Source: Varroa destructor
Taxonomy: Eukaryota > Arthropoda > Arachnida > Mesostigmata > Varroidae
Assembly: GCF_002443255.2 (NCBI RefSeq)
Contig: NW_019211456.1
Span: 44,828,791-44,892,790 of the forward strand
DNA: 64,000 bases
Direction of reading: 5' to 3'
Part shown: positions 27,301 through 37,364 of the stretch, one piece after another
Layout: every line of letters starts with the position of its first letter
Position numbering within the stretch: position 1 is the first letter of the stretch
The notes under the pieces: model-generated
Seen by the model: only the letters and a program-made list of their open reading frames with translations
Told to the model about the DNA's origin: nothing
Databases searched by the model: none
Position numbers and translations under genes: made by a program

Positions 27301-30300
27301 AAAGCCGCACATCGAAGCTAGCCAGGCAAGTCGTAGTGGTCATCAGCGCTGATTTGCACTCTGTCCACCAGGCAGCAAAACTTTTCGCCCACTTCTCCGC
27401 TAAGTCCCTGTTTTCTCCCATTGGCTCGGTTGGATATGAGAAAGACGTTGTTCTACGGCGAATGGGAAAAAGCGCTTTCTTCCGCTGCTTGAAGCGCGGC
27501 AAGCAAAAACGAAATCGTTCTCTCTCTTGCAGATCCTGACATGGCCCGAGAAAAGCCGTAGTACTTTCGTCTCTCCAAGCCGCTTCTCCCCAATTCCGTT
27601 CGCTATACGCGTGCCCTGTTTTCGTCCCCGAGGGAGGCAACTGTGTGTGCGCCTCTCTCTGGGACAACAACCGTTGGAACTCCTTGGGTCGTTCGTATTT
27701 GATTCTGCGTTCGTGTCCGCACTTAGGCGCTCCTTGACAAAGTACATCATGTATCAAACTGTAGCGGGTGGGAGCAGAATGATGCAGCGAAAGTAACCAG
27801 AAACAAGCAGGTGGATACTGCAAGAGACAACGACGTGCCGTGTGTCGCCATAGGAAATGTGGCAACGACTGGGCGAAAGAACGAGCAAACGAAAGAGGCA
27901 CCGCGTAACGAACAAATGAGGCCAAAGTACAGATTCGCATCCGGTATTTCGTCATGTTCGGTATTCGCAGAGAAGAGAAACTAGTTTGTAGATGCCTACC
28001 TGAGCCAACCGAGTTCAGACCAAAAAAGGGCAGGCCGAAAAAAAGAGGCTGCATTGGCTTTGACTGGTATGAGAGGGCGGTAAAAACGAGGCCGGGGACA
28101 GTGGTCACGGAAGAGAGACAATCAGAGAGGGAATATAAGGATGGTGCTGGAGGAAAATACCAACGCCATGGGGCGAACACAGTAGAACGTAGTATCTTCT
28201 GCAGGTTGAGATGCGTCACGAGAACAGCCAGCCTAGTCCTAGCCGACACGTTAAACAAGCCAAGTTCCTTACACGGGCTCAGTGCCGGTTTTTCAGCCTT
28301 CCAGTTCCCGGCCTAACCACTTCGTTGTTTGCCACTCCGTTGCCTACTAGGTTTCTTACATTGCGTACCCAGGCTTAGTAAACAAAGGCGCGGAAAGAGG
28401 CACACAAAATACCGTTTGCTGACAGACACACGATACAGATTTCGGGAAAGAAAGTAAGCCTACGGAAATAGCGAAGGCAAGCGGCGGCGAGCGAATAACT
28501 GAAGAAGAACAGAAGAGAACTTCGTCGACTGGACGATTGTTAGTCGTTATCCAAGGTTGGGTGAGTCTGCTTTGCCGTACATCCTGGTGCGCTTTGGTCC
28601 GGCCACGTCGTCCTTGTTATGGGTCTTTTTGTGGTGGTGATCGATGCTAGTCTGAAACGAGCAGCAGGCGAAGCAGGATGCGCGACTTCTTGGCCTGGTG
28701 TCAGGAGCCTTCTCCTTTTGCTTTGTGTTTTGGACAGAAGCGACTGACGGCGCTCAGTGACGTCACCCGGCTGTTCTCGCCACCGTCTTCTATTTGGTGT
28801 CGACGGAGGCTTACCTCACTGGTCTGTGCCATTGCTGCAATCGCCGTCAAAGCTAATGAGCTGTGTGTAACAACAAAGACATTCTTCCTAGCTGCCAACA
28901 GTAAATGCAAACCGTTTGCTGGTCCTCTGTTTCAACGAACGGTGAACGGAGAGGTTTCCTGTTTCCTGGTCAGCGTCGTCTGCGCTTGTTTTTTCTTCAT
29001 ACGGCAAACGAGCAGCAATACTAGCAGTCTTTCGCTGGCATCATTTATTAACTTTTAATATCAAAGCTAGATAAAGTGAAGTAAAGTAGAAAATATTAAG
29101 GGCTTCCAATGGAAAACGAATGGTTCACTCTATGGCAAGGCTCGCACGGCAGCATCCCATAACAACATCAGGTCTGCATAGCAGATTCTAAGTATAACGA
29201 AAATAAAAATGAACACTTACAATCGAGGCTTATTAAAAGCGCATATAAGATCGGAATTATGAAGCTGAATAATTTCGGTCGTCTCATTATGTTGTTTTGT
29301 GCTTTTTTTTTTATTTTGTTTCGGTCCATTCTGGCTTGCTATCGTTACTTCACGGCGACTTCACTTCGACTTCTAACAGTCATCTGAACATCACAGAGTA
29401 CATCGAAGCCCATGCGCCTGTACCTTACCTCGAGATAGGTATCCGCCAGAATGGCCGGTTGCTAGACACAACGTTCAACGTGCAACCAGGCACGCCACTA
29501 GAAATGGTTATCTATCTTGATCAGAAAAGCAAATGTGAGTATAGACTATATACATTTTTGAATAGAACACTAATCTTGTAGTTCTCTATTAGAGAGCAGC
29601 ATATATATGTACATATGTTTATACATATATCGCACCTACTATTATATATACGATACAACAACGTTACCCAGTTATGCAAATATAATAATCCTTATCACTT
29701 AGCAAGAATATGTCGCTTTCTAGCCATTATCTTCTTTCTTTTTTTTGGGAAAAGGGGATGAGAGGCTAATGTGTGGGTTAACTTAAGTAGACAGGAGCAG
29801 CAAACAGGTGCTGGTTTAGGTACAAATCACCAGGGGAACAATAACGCCGAAAGTAATGCCAGCTGTTAGCTGATTTCGGTTCTGGGAGTAAACGTAGGAG
29901 AAGATCAAGGTACGGGAGTGAGAGGGAAAGGACAGTGGCCGGTGGGTGGATTGTGATTGCTTGGCAAGTCTACACGGGAACAAAGGCTACCGATAGTCGG
30001 TATCGGGTCAAACAATCTATTAGCCATTGCTCCCACCACAACTACTATCATTTCAAGGGATGGAGGAGGACAAGGCGATGGCGACGACAACGACCAATGG
30101 CACCCACCGAATGAACGATTCGAAGAATCACAGTTGACCCTATCGTCGGCTTGAAGTGGAGCGAAAGTGTGGTTGTGTTCTGTGGGTCTGCTACCTCGTG
30201 GCTTCTAGCTTTCAATTTTAGTAATATCGTCTGCTGGTCGCCAATGGCCTCAACCGACACGGAAACCCACATTATCTGATCAATGTGTGAATTGCTTCCC

Positions 30301-33300
30301 AAGAGAAAATGAGGGATATAAAAATATGTCATCTGGCTACTGAACTCCAATTGACTAATGGGCTGAATGGGTCTTCCCGACTACCAGCCGCACTGTCATT
30401 TAACTTTTATCTATGTATCATTATTTAATTAAAAGTTAGCAATGGGCCAAATACAGGTTGCCATGCGTGTGTACTACGCACTTAATCTTCTTGAGGTCAT
30501 TGGTATTGATAACAAATTGCACGATTTTGAAAAGTGTTCGTATGCATTTGCGTAGTTTAACCGAGTAGTTCCTCATTGGCAAAAACTAAGACACACAATT
30601 CTGTGAAGATAACTATATCTAACTTCAGGACATTTAAAATTTCCAGCAACTTACGGGATTTTGAGCACTTTCCTGAAGGTGTCCGACAGTGCAGGAAAAC
30701 AAGAAGAAGTAATCATTATGAATGGGTAAGACACTATGACGTAATTTTTTTTGCTAACTAAATTCATGCACATTTCTAGATGAGTCGTTAGAGTTGTGTT
30801 TATTTTTCATTGACTGGATAGCAGAGTGAAATTTTTTCATCACCAACAACTTGTTATACACGATATACTGTAAAGTAACTTCTCTGCAATTTTGCTTTCA
30901 GTTTATTACGTCATATTAAACGTTTTGTCTTTGTAGATATTTTTACATATTTGCAGGAGACTATTTGTTCTCGTAAAGTATTAGTGTAGCACATATTTTG
31001 TAGCTAGGATAATGCATTTATCTTTTTTTTTCAACTTTTTATTACAGATGTTCGATTGATCCATACATCTTTTCGAATTTCGAAACGCCTGACGGGGGAG
31101 ATACACTTAGCGCATCTTTTAAAGCATTTAAATTCCCCGAGTCGAATTACGTGATGTTCTCCGGGACGGTGTCCATATGTATAAATAGATGTAAAGGGGT
31201 AAGTTATTACGGCACGGCGTGAATTCTATGAAATATTTCCGTTTTCGAATCGACGACCCCGTTCGTTTGAGATGGCAGTTTTGGGTATCAATTTGAGGCG
31301 GCTTGGGTGAGCGAAAGTACCTACCACTTTGAAAAATGAACACGCTCGTTGGACAACCCATGAAGAACGTTACCCAAAGTAACTCGAACAACTATTGTAA
31401 TCTATGCTGTAGACATTTATGATCAAGTCTAGAACGAATACTTTTATTGTATTTTACTGCAAGATAAAGCGCCAATCATTCCTCTTAGTAGGTGGTTGAA
31501 AACACCCTGTTTCTGTTTCAGTGTTTATTGGCGAACAAAGTATCTATTTCTCCAAAAAGGGTGTATCGCGTCAAAGGGCTTGTCACAAATTTGCGTCGCT
31601 AGCCATGTCTAATCTTCTACAGATCAAGATCTAGTCTCGCGACCATCCATCCATACAGCCTTTCTCTCAGTTTACGTTTTTTTGTGCATAAAAATTATAC
31701 TGTCATCCAGCGTAAGTGAAACATAGGACAGCGACGTCGTGAAACGTCGTAACAAAATAATTCGCTAGTTTGAAGTGTCGACTTACCCCAGAATGGCTCT
31801 TCTATAAAATAGCACTTTTTCCTTACCTCTCTTTCCTAGACCTAGTACTAGCGAGAAGTAGCTTTTCAACAAGCTTTTCAAGCAGCTTTTAAAACAACAA
31901 ATGTCGCAATAAGATAATAGAAATAATTCTGGCAGGGACCATTTAGCCTGTTGGCACGGGGTAAACAATAAGGCGTTATCGTTGCCGGAACGTTTTTACT
32001 CGCAAATAACGCACAAGAAGCCTGATTTTCTAAATAAAAACAAGCCATATTGCTTGACTAAGGGGCATGCGAAAATTTAGAAATAAGCTAAACATACATG
32101 TACGAATGTCGTATCACATACGCCTATTTGTATCTTTAAAGTTGACAACGGGTTAGTGTCATTTGGTGTTCTTACGGGTAGTTATGATGTTAACCTGTGA
32201 AGTTCTACAGTGGTGCATACATCTTTTAGTGAATACTGCATTCCCACATTCTCATGCCTGCCTATGCATGCGTCTTCAGGTATAACAGTGTAATCGTGAA
32301 ATTATATAAGCTACTGTGGATACAAGCTGTGCTTGATAAAAAATGATACGAATTTTGCTAAGACGGTTGCAGAATAACTCTAAACAATGGAAAACAGCTT
32401 GACGATAACTTGCCTTCCGTGTGGGTGTGTATGCGTCCACATTTATTTTTCATACCTAAACGAACCGAGAATATTCATTGGAAGGTATTGGGCAAAAATA
32501 AGGGCTTCTTATAGTGCACTCTAATAGGCTAGTAATCCTAACGATCATCGAATATATGTTTTCGTCTTGTCTACGTGTAAACGTATTTCTACTGCGCAGT
32601 CATGGTCTTGCCTAGCTGACTGGGCGCACGCTTACGCTAGTGCCGATGGCAGAAAGCAACGTGTTATTATTACTATTGGTGTTGTGCTTTTTACTACGCT
32701 CGTTTGAAAATGGACAGAAGAAGAAAGATCCGTAATGCTAAGAGGGCCGGCAGTTCGGTCAAATGCAGCAATAGAAAACCTACCTCTGTGCACATAAAAC
32801 ATCTCATTTCATAGATATCTATGTATGTAAGATTTTTTTAACGTATTTTAAGCGTACATATGTCTGCTACATATGCGCTTATGTTACTGCTGCTGCCTCT
32901 ATACTTTTTCCATATTCGTAGTCTTCCGCCATATCTTATACACTGATGCCCGGTCAGAGTCATTGTCAGTCTACGAGTATGGACATCGCGCACGAACTCA
33001 GCTATGCTGCGGCATTCAGGGTAAACACACATTCTGTAAAGTAGTCGGATCACGGCTGCATATACAGGTCGACGTAGATAGAGCAGCAGTATAGCCTCGA
33101 TATAGCCGGATCCCGTAAAATCCCCTGCGATCTGTGGCAGCATTACGGTTAGCTTTAGTGATGGCGCAAAGAGCCTCATTGACTTCGTCTTTAGAACGCG
33201 GTAGGCGGTTGGTTGAGTTTTCCCATAGAGGCTGGTCGTTTATGCATGAGAACAACGATGAAAGAGGGAATGACGCATGGCATTGCACATGCGATGCGTT

Positions 33301-36105
33301 CTGCATAAAGTAGGCATACTCTACTACCTCCAGCCGCCGAGAATACACTGATGGGCTATCTATTCTAGCTCGTCGTAGGTTAATGCATCGGGGGTGCACT
33401 TTCTGGCTGTTTTGATACAGCTAAAGGGGTTTGTCTAGCCTGTCCTCGGCAACTGCGTTTGGATTTGACATATCGGTCAGTCCTCCTTCCCATTGTACGC
33501 CGGAATCCGCTCTAGGTTCAGAGGTTTGTTCTAGTGTGTGTAGGAACAGATAACGACAGATTTCTGATAATAGGCTAAGCAAATGAGTAGAGCAAGCTGA
33601 CTGGGAACCGTTTAAGTTACACTCAACAAAAAGCTAGCACCACAATTAAGACAAATAGAAATAGTAACTAGTGCCCCGCAAGATCTTATTATTAACTATT
33701 AAACATTATAAATTGCCTAAGTAAGTTCTGTAAAGAATATATAGAATGCTGCAAACGCCAGTTATCAAAATCGATCTTTCGCCTGGCGAGCAGTGAGACG
33801 CTAACGCCATCCTGAAAAATCGAAGAATAAATGTATGACACTCTTACGTTTTGAAGGATAAAAACTTGGCATAATTTGTGGCACGGTTAGCAAATCAAAC
33901 GTTTTAACTGTGAAAACAAAAATCATTCATCAATTAATACTCGTTATTCACAGATTCCATGTGGCAATGGTCAGTTGGGTTATGGGCGGCGCAAACGCGA
34001 AATCCCCGCGACGCTGCCCAAGGACCCAAATGCCCTTTACAGTGTAGAACTGTCAACGATGCTCAAGGTACGCTTCGATGACGATTTCTTCAAACTAAAC
34101 AAAGGTAGGTCTTCATTGATACTTCAATTTTTGTTACGTTAGGTGTAACTGTCCAGTTGACATATTATATACGAGGCAAATCTATCTATTTAGGTTTTTG
34201 TTATTTTCAATAATTTCGCCAATAACTTTCGAAATACCGTGTCTATATATATATATATAGTTTTTTTACAAATGGATCGATTCGCAGTCCTTCGCTGTCT
34301 ACACAATCTTGTCGTTGGAAGAGGGTGGTGTTATCTTATACGTACAGACGTATTGGAAAGTTGCTCGCCCTTATTCGATTCGATATCGTTCTGCCCTGGA
34401 ATATTTTCTTTCCGGACAAGGAGAGTATATCGCTCTACGTAACGCCGATATCGTAGGCGGCAGTGATATCAAATAATTTACAGAAAATGCTAAAGTAACG
34501 CATCTTCATTAAGGCAGACTTTGTGACCCAATAAACTTTCATTTCAGCGTAAAGCTAGATTTATGAAAATTTCTAAAAAAAAAAAAAAAAACCGTACTGC
34601 TCAACTGATGCAGTCTTTCCGCAACTCTTCTGTGGAGATAACAGGGTCAGAAAAAAACGAGGCTTCGGGTCGCAAGCCTGAGTTGAATAACGGGCTGACA
34701 AAAACAATATGGCCGCTATTGTAGCACAACACTGGACGATAACACCAGAGAGTGATGCGCGTATCAAGGCGAAAAAGTGGGTCCCTCCATGGTTTGTTCT
34801 GTGTTTCATTCTAGACCCCTTGTCCCATTATCTGCCGTTTCGTGCCAGCGGCGATCTCGACAACGTGTCTTCCTTCTACAGGGAATGGTTCTGAAAGCGT
34901 TGAGTGGATCAAGAGTGTTACCGTCGAGAAGAGACAGACAGAAGCAAAAAACGAGCAGTATATCTACTCTATCGTGCTTTACCGTTGGAGCCTGCTCGTA
35001 GACAAGATAGGCCATATGGAAAGGGGTTATGCTTCACGCTGCACCGCAGTCTTTTCTCTCTTCCAACTCACTTACCAACGGTGGCAGCAGCAGCAGCAGC
35101 AGCAACAGCAGCTATAGCAAACATCGTAGATTTTTTTCGCCAAGAAGCTTTTTAGGGCTTGATTTCTCCATTGTGCTGGGCTGGAGAATTCGGCTGAGGC
35201 CCAACAATCTAACGGACGTTTACCAGGCGTTCGTAGCAGGGTTATGAGAATTTGCGTTTTCTCCATGCAATTTCTTTTTAGTATTTCTCCTCATTCTTAT
35301 TTTCTGTGGCTATAGTTGTTCTCGACTCTGCCATTTTCTCTCTCCGACGGGTGCTTTCTTGACATACGCTGCTTGTCTCAAAAGCGAGATGCACAGTGCC
35401 GTACTGAGCTAAATAAATTTGACAGCAAGCAAGCCACATACGTATATACAAATATGAAGACTTACATCTGCACTAGAGCAAACTGGATGCCGAAGCCCGA
35501 GTGATACAGCAAATGTCTTCTACGCTCTAGAATTTGCAAATTGCCTCCATTGGTTCCAAATGCGTTTCTTCTAGTTTCTGTTTCTACTCAAACCTCAAAT
35601 GCACCTCTTCCACTCAAATCAGCGGTAAAAAATAATCGGTAATGGCTACGCACACCGTTGTTGTGGGTACTATCTTTCGCAGATGATAATTTAATATAGG
35701 ACACTCACATAGGAAATATACCCGAAACTTGTTGGAAATGTCAATACACCCATATATATATATATATATATATTATCATTTGTTTTCTAGATTATTCTGA
35801 GCATGTATCGTGCTTGTGTATGTTGAGGCGGCGTAGAAGTAAATTCGAACACAGATGTGAAATTCATACAAACGCTAATTAGATTGTCTACTACACTTTC
35901 TTCTGTTTCAGCCTCATTATCAAGCGAATTTAACAAAGGTGCTGCACCGGTCTCGTCCCGTTTCATTGAGGCCAAAACGCAAGAGGTATTCGAACAACGA
36001 ATATTCGCCTCAGATGCTTCGACCAGCCATTTGCGATTAGCGGCTGGACCTACAACGTTGCTACTGTATGTGATTGTCGTGACTAGCGTCACCCTCGCTT
36101 TCTAG
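15295..36105 (+). CDS. ZP-domain extracellular matrix protein, eight 3' coding exons (5' end missing)
   Basis: Joined exons 15295-15399, 21421-21524, 23574-23779, 29380-29534, 30647-30725, 31048-31198, 33954-34104 and 35912-36105 encode 380 residues plus a stop; every junction has GT..AG ends and the phases agree. Numbering starts at the first full codon. ZP-N runs from about residue 4 to 110 with cysteines 6, 36, 59 and 109, the expected four. A linker follows with RAKR at 121-124. ZP-C runs from about 150 to 270 with cysteines 217, 260, 264 and 269. RRKR at 278-281 sits where family members are cut by furin, followed by a hydrophobic-patch-like stretch (294-305). Residues 364-380 are hydrophobic and end the protein. 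N-glycosylation sequons lie at 21, 39, 88 and 141. Such proteins polymerise in apical matrix or cuticle after cleavage. The signal peptide exon is not identified. The subfamily (dusky, piopio, quasimodo or cuticlin type) cannot be decided. Confidence 0.9.
17845..17887. ncRNA. Strong 18-bp hairpin, possible small-RNA precursor
   Basis: Arms 17845-17862 and 17870-17887 pair over 18 positions with one mismatch, which is a G:U wobble if transcribed from the + strand. The loop is seven bases. The stem is shorter than a usual animal pre-miRNA and pairing does not continue outward, so a miRNA is only a possibility; a regulatory stem-loop or a MITE remnant are alternatives. Confidence 0.25.
18927..19038 (+). 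repeat. 112-bp direct duplication, copy 1
   Basis: It matches 19872-19983 base for base without gaps, with 11 differences that I counted (about 90% identity). The differences are mostly transitions. No coding frame explains it. Confidence 0.93.
19872..19983 (+). repeat. 112-bp direct duplication, copy 2
   Basis: Partner of 18927-19038, 945 bp downstream and in the same orientation. Similarity stops sharply on both sides. Confidence 0.93.
20522..20573. repeat. Interrupted (TA)n/(TACA) microsatellite
   Basis: Alternating TA with several TACATA interruptions. Confidence 0.9.
21103..21121 (+). repeat. Poly-A tract (19 bases)
   Basis: Nineteen consecutive A. It could be the tail of an old retroposed insert, but no insert body is recognised. 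Confidence 0.9.
21421..21524 (+). CDS. ZP gene exon B: middle of ZP-N
   Basis: The acceptor is TTCCAG ending at 21420 and the donor is GTAAGT at 21525. The first two bases complete the glycine codon of the previous exon. It encodes residues 36-69 with Cys36 (GCVP) and Cys59 (FRCG), the second and third conserved ZP-N cysteines, and an NYT sequon at 39. It ends in phase 0. Confidence 0.9.
22945..22961. repeat. (TA)n microsatellite
   Basis: About eight TA units. Confidence 0.9.
23153..23200. repeat. Perfect 14-bp inverted repeat around a TA core
   Basis: Arms 23153-23166 and 23187-23200 are exact reverse complements. The 20-base spacer is mostly alternating TA and is itself nearly self-complementary, so the whole 48 bp can fold as one hairpin or cruciform. 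Confidence 0.93.
23204..23227. repeat. (TA)12 microsatellite
   Basis: Lies three bases after the inverted repeat; it shares the TA core and may have expanded from it. Confidence 0.92.
23574..23779 (+). CDS. ZP gene exon C: end of ZP-N, acidic insert and RAKR linker
   Basis: The acceptor is TTGCAG ending at 23573 and the donor GTAAGT starts at 23780. Residues 70-137 are encoded. After the TYFHRIVLEEE strand there is an acidic/serine stretch (about 81-98, with an NSS sequon at 88). FFKC then supplies the fourth ZP-N cysteine (109). A basic linker with RAKR at 121-124 matches the furin consensus R-X-K/R-R. The frame reads straight into a stop at 23781, so the donor is needed. It ends in phase 2. 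Confidence 0.9.
23816..23863 (+). repeat. 24-bp tandem pair
   Basis: Units 23816-23839 and 23840-23863 share TTTTACATATT(A/G)ACTATAA and then diverge. Confidence 0.8.
25164..25179. repeat. (TA)n microsatellite
   Basis: About eight TA units. Confidence 0.9.
26300..29060. other. GC-richer, stop-poor intronic island with a 370-codon antisense frame
   Basis: The longest open frame of the window lies on the minus strand at 28258-27146. Its translation is rich in Arg, Ser, Leu, Cys and Trp, poor in acidic residues and shows no domain I know. Overlapping long frames on the + strand (27222-27539, 27954-28316, 28678-29058) and in another minus frame suggest that composition, not selection, keeps stops out. 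It could instead mark an internal promoter, a CpG-type island or a nested gene. Confidence 0.3.
29380..29534 (+). CDS. ZP gene exon D: start of ZP-C
   Basis: The acceptor is TAACAG ending at 29379 and the donor is GTGAGT at 29535. The first base completes an Asp codon. Residues 139-189 hold an NIT sequon (141) and the typical ZP-C opening: a strand with G-I-R-Q-N-G, then PGTPLEM, which matches the family 'v.vG..L.l' pattern. It ends in phase 1 within a serine codon. Confidence 0.9.
29535..30646 (+). other. ZP gene intron D-E (1.1 kb)
   Basis: No gene or marked repeat seen, apart from TA-rich stretches near 29.6 kb. Confidence 0.85.
30647..30725 (+). CDS. ZP gene exon E: 79-bp microexon-like ZP-C segment
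   Basis: This exon is found by splice sites (TTCCAG ending 30646; GTAAGA at 30726) and by fit: it supplies TYGI..FLKVSD and EEVIIMNG, which the ZP-C fold needs between the preceding strand and the CSIDP motif. Without it the flanking exons do not join in frame (phase 1 into phase 2). It encodes residues 191-215 and ends in phase 2 within a glycine codon. Confidence 0.88.
30726..31047 (+). other. ZP gene intron E-F (322 bp)
   Basis: The shortest intron of the gene, AT-rich, with a T-run ahead of the acceptor. Nothing else seen. Confidence 0.88.
31048..31198 (+). CDS. ZP gene exon F: ZP-C core with three cysteines
   Basis: The acceptor is TTACAG ending at 31047 and the donor is GTAAGT at 31199. 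Residues 217-266 begin with CSIDP, a hallmark of ZP-C, continue through SFKAFKFP and VMFSGTVSI, and end with CINRCKG, placing cysteines at 217, 260 and 264. It ends in phase 0. Confidence 0.92.
31199..33953 (+). other. ZP gene intron F-G (2.8 kb)
   Basis: Contains a 12-bp triple repeat at 31860-31895. Antisense open frames at 33016-33399 and 32838-33179 overlap each other and match no family I recognise. Confidence 0.85.
31860..31895 (+). repeat. 12-bp motif in three tandem copies
   Basis: Three units beginning AGCTTTTCAA or AGCTTTTAAA at 31860, 31872 and 31884. Confidence 0.85.
33954..34104 (+). CDS. ZP gene exon G: last ZP-C cysteine, RRKR cleavage site, hydrophobic patch
   Basis: The acceptor is TTCACAG ending at 33953 and the donor is GTAGGT at 34105. 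Residues 267-316 hold PCGNGQ (Cys269), then YGRRKRE. The latter is the consensus furin cleavage site found at this place in insect ZP proteins. A stretch ALYSVELSTMLKV follows, like the external hydrophobic patch that blocks polymerisation before cleavage. It ends in phase 1. Confidence 0.92.
34244..34259. repeat. (TA)n microsatellite
   Basis: About eight TA units. Confidence 0.9.
34575..34591 (+). repeat. Poly-A tract (17 bases)
   Basis: Seventeen consecutive A inside the last intron. Confidence 0.9.
35084..35113 (+). repeat. (GCA)n triplet repeat
   Basis: About ten GCA/CAG units with one CAA interruption, intronic, so not a coding polyglutamine as annotated here. Confidence 0.92.
35752..35774. 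repeat. (TA)n microsatellite
   Basis: About eleven TA units, 137 bp upstream of the last ZP exon. Confidence 0.92.
35912..36105 (+). CDS. ZP gene terminal exon H: stalk, C-terminal hydrophobic anchor, stop
   Basis: The acceptor has a good pyrimidine tract (TTCTGTTTCAG ending 35911). The first two bases complete an Ala codon (317). Residues 318-380 form a Ser/Ala/Glu-containing stalk and finish with a hydrophobic run (364-380, TTLLLYVIVV then TSVTLAF) directly followed by TAG at 36103-36105. No basic cytoplasmic tail follows, so a GPI anchor or an alternative 3' exon is possible. Confidence 0.88.
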
Positions 36106-36469
36106 ACGCAACATCACAGCGTGCCATAGGCTGTCAGTAAGCGATACACATCTCTCGGACCTGGTCTGGGTAAATAGCGACAGTGGTGCGAGAGAGCAGA
36201 GATGCGAAAAGTGTTGACTCGGTACGAGCAGCTTGTTCTTTCCGCTGTTCTTAGACACTTTGACATCCGTGACGCGTGATTTCGATAGTTCCCACGCTAC
36301 AGGTACGGCACACGCCACTGTATTATACCCAAAGAAAACCTCATGCACAAAAATACGTTTACGAAGTGCTAATCAGTAAAGGTACGAAATGTACCGTTTA
36401 GTGTAATCAGAGTTTGGATTCGGGAAGAGAAAAAAAAGCGTAGATTAGAAAGAAAGGATCTAAAAGAAT

Positions 36470-36471
<2 letters not shown>

Positions 36472-36522
<51 letters not shown>
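36472..36522. repeat. Long (TA)25 microsatellite
   Basis: An uninterrupted 51-base TA alternation, the longest simple repeat in the window, about 370 bp after the ZP stop and probably within or near its 3' UTR. Confidence 0.95.
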
Positions 36523-36524
<2 letters not shown>

Positions 36525-37358
36525 GCCCAAATGTACAGGCACACTCAACTTGCAACATACAATACAGGACACATAAACATACTTACATTATAGAAGTATT
36601 TGATGACGAGCTTCAATGGCTGTATGTAGATTCGCCAATGCGTGATAATACTGCCAAGATAGGAAGTGCTATGGATGGTGTATGTGATCAGGCGTAATAG
36701 CCAGAGCTCCGTTATGAATGAAAACACGAGCACACGCCATGTGTACCTAGGCTTATGCAAAACTTGTTTCCAAAGCTTTATTCTGAACCTCTATAATTTC
36801 ATAGTCTTCATACGAAATGATGGAAATTCCTGGGCTTTGACTAACCCACCCATTAAAGTTTCACGAGCACTGCCCGCATGAATAACTTCGTTGTACACAC
36901 TCACTTAGATGTACCCATAGGGCATGAGTAACCACGAAAGGAGTATAACCCAGAACAACGGCAAGCGTAAGGCATGCGCTAGTCGAATGAAAAGCAGAAA
37001 ACCGACGCGCATGCCAACGTTTTCTGCTTAGTAGACTTTACCTCTCGCTATTCCGCCATCCGATGCAGCAATACTGTTCCTGTTTGTCCGTCCCCATTTC
37101 TACGGCCAGTAGCATTATGACCCCAGTGCCGAATTCTTATCTCTATTTTTTCTATTTTTATATATATATATCTATATCTATCGTTCTAAAACTATCCAAG
37201 TCCACTTTACTTTCCATTCTGTGCCAAACAACAGATCCCATCGGCGAAACAAGAACACAGTAGAATACACTTACATCCAATCCAATATACACTCATACGA
37301 TTATACAGTGATACTAAGAATAGACTATAGACGGAGAGCAACGAGCATATGTATTACT

Positions 37359-37364
37359 AATAAA
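37359..37364 (+). terminator. First canonical AATAAA after the ZP stop
   Basis: If used it would give a 3' UTR of about 1.25 kb. The ATTAAA variant near 36.85 kb is an alternative. No direct evidence. Confidence 0.25.

Larger units (their letters stand above)
23780..29379 (+). other. ZP gene intron C-D (5.6 kb)
   Basis: Its first part is AT-rich and holds a 24-bp tandem pair and a (TA)n. From about 26.3 to 29.06 kb it becomes GC-richer and poor in stop codons in several frames on both strands. Confidence 0.8.
34105..35911 (+). other. ZP gene intron G-H (1.8 kb)
   Basis: Contains (TA)n at 34244-34259, poly-A at 34575-34591, a CAG-type triplet run and another (TA)n. Small open frames at 34.7-35.3 kb overlap in several frames and look like chance. 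Confidence 0.85.

Noticed and set aside
33016..33399. 127-codon antisense frame in a ZP intron
   Set aside because: It has no ATG near its start, overlaps another antisense frame and matches nothing known to me.
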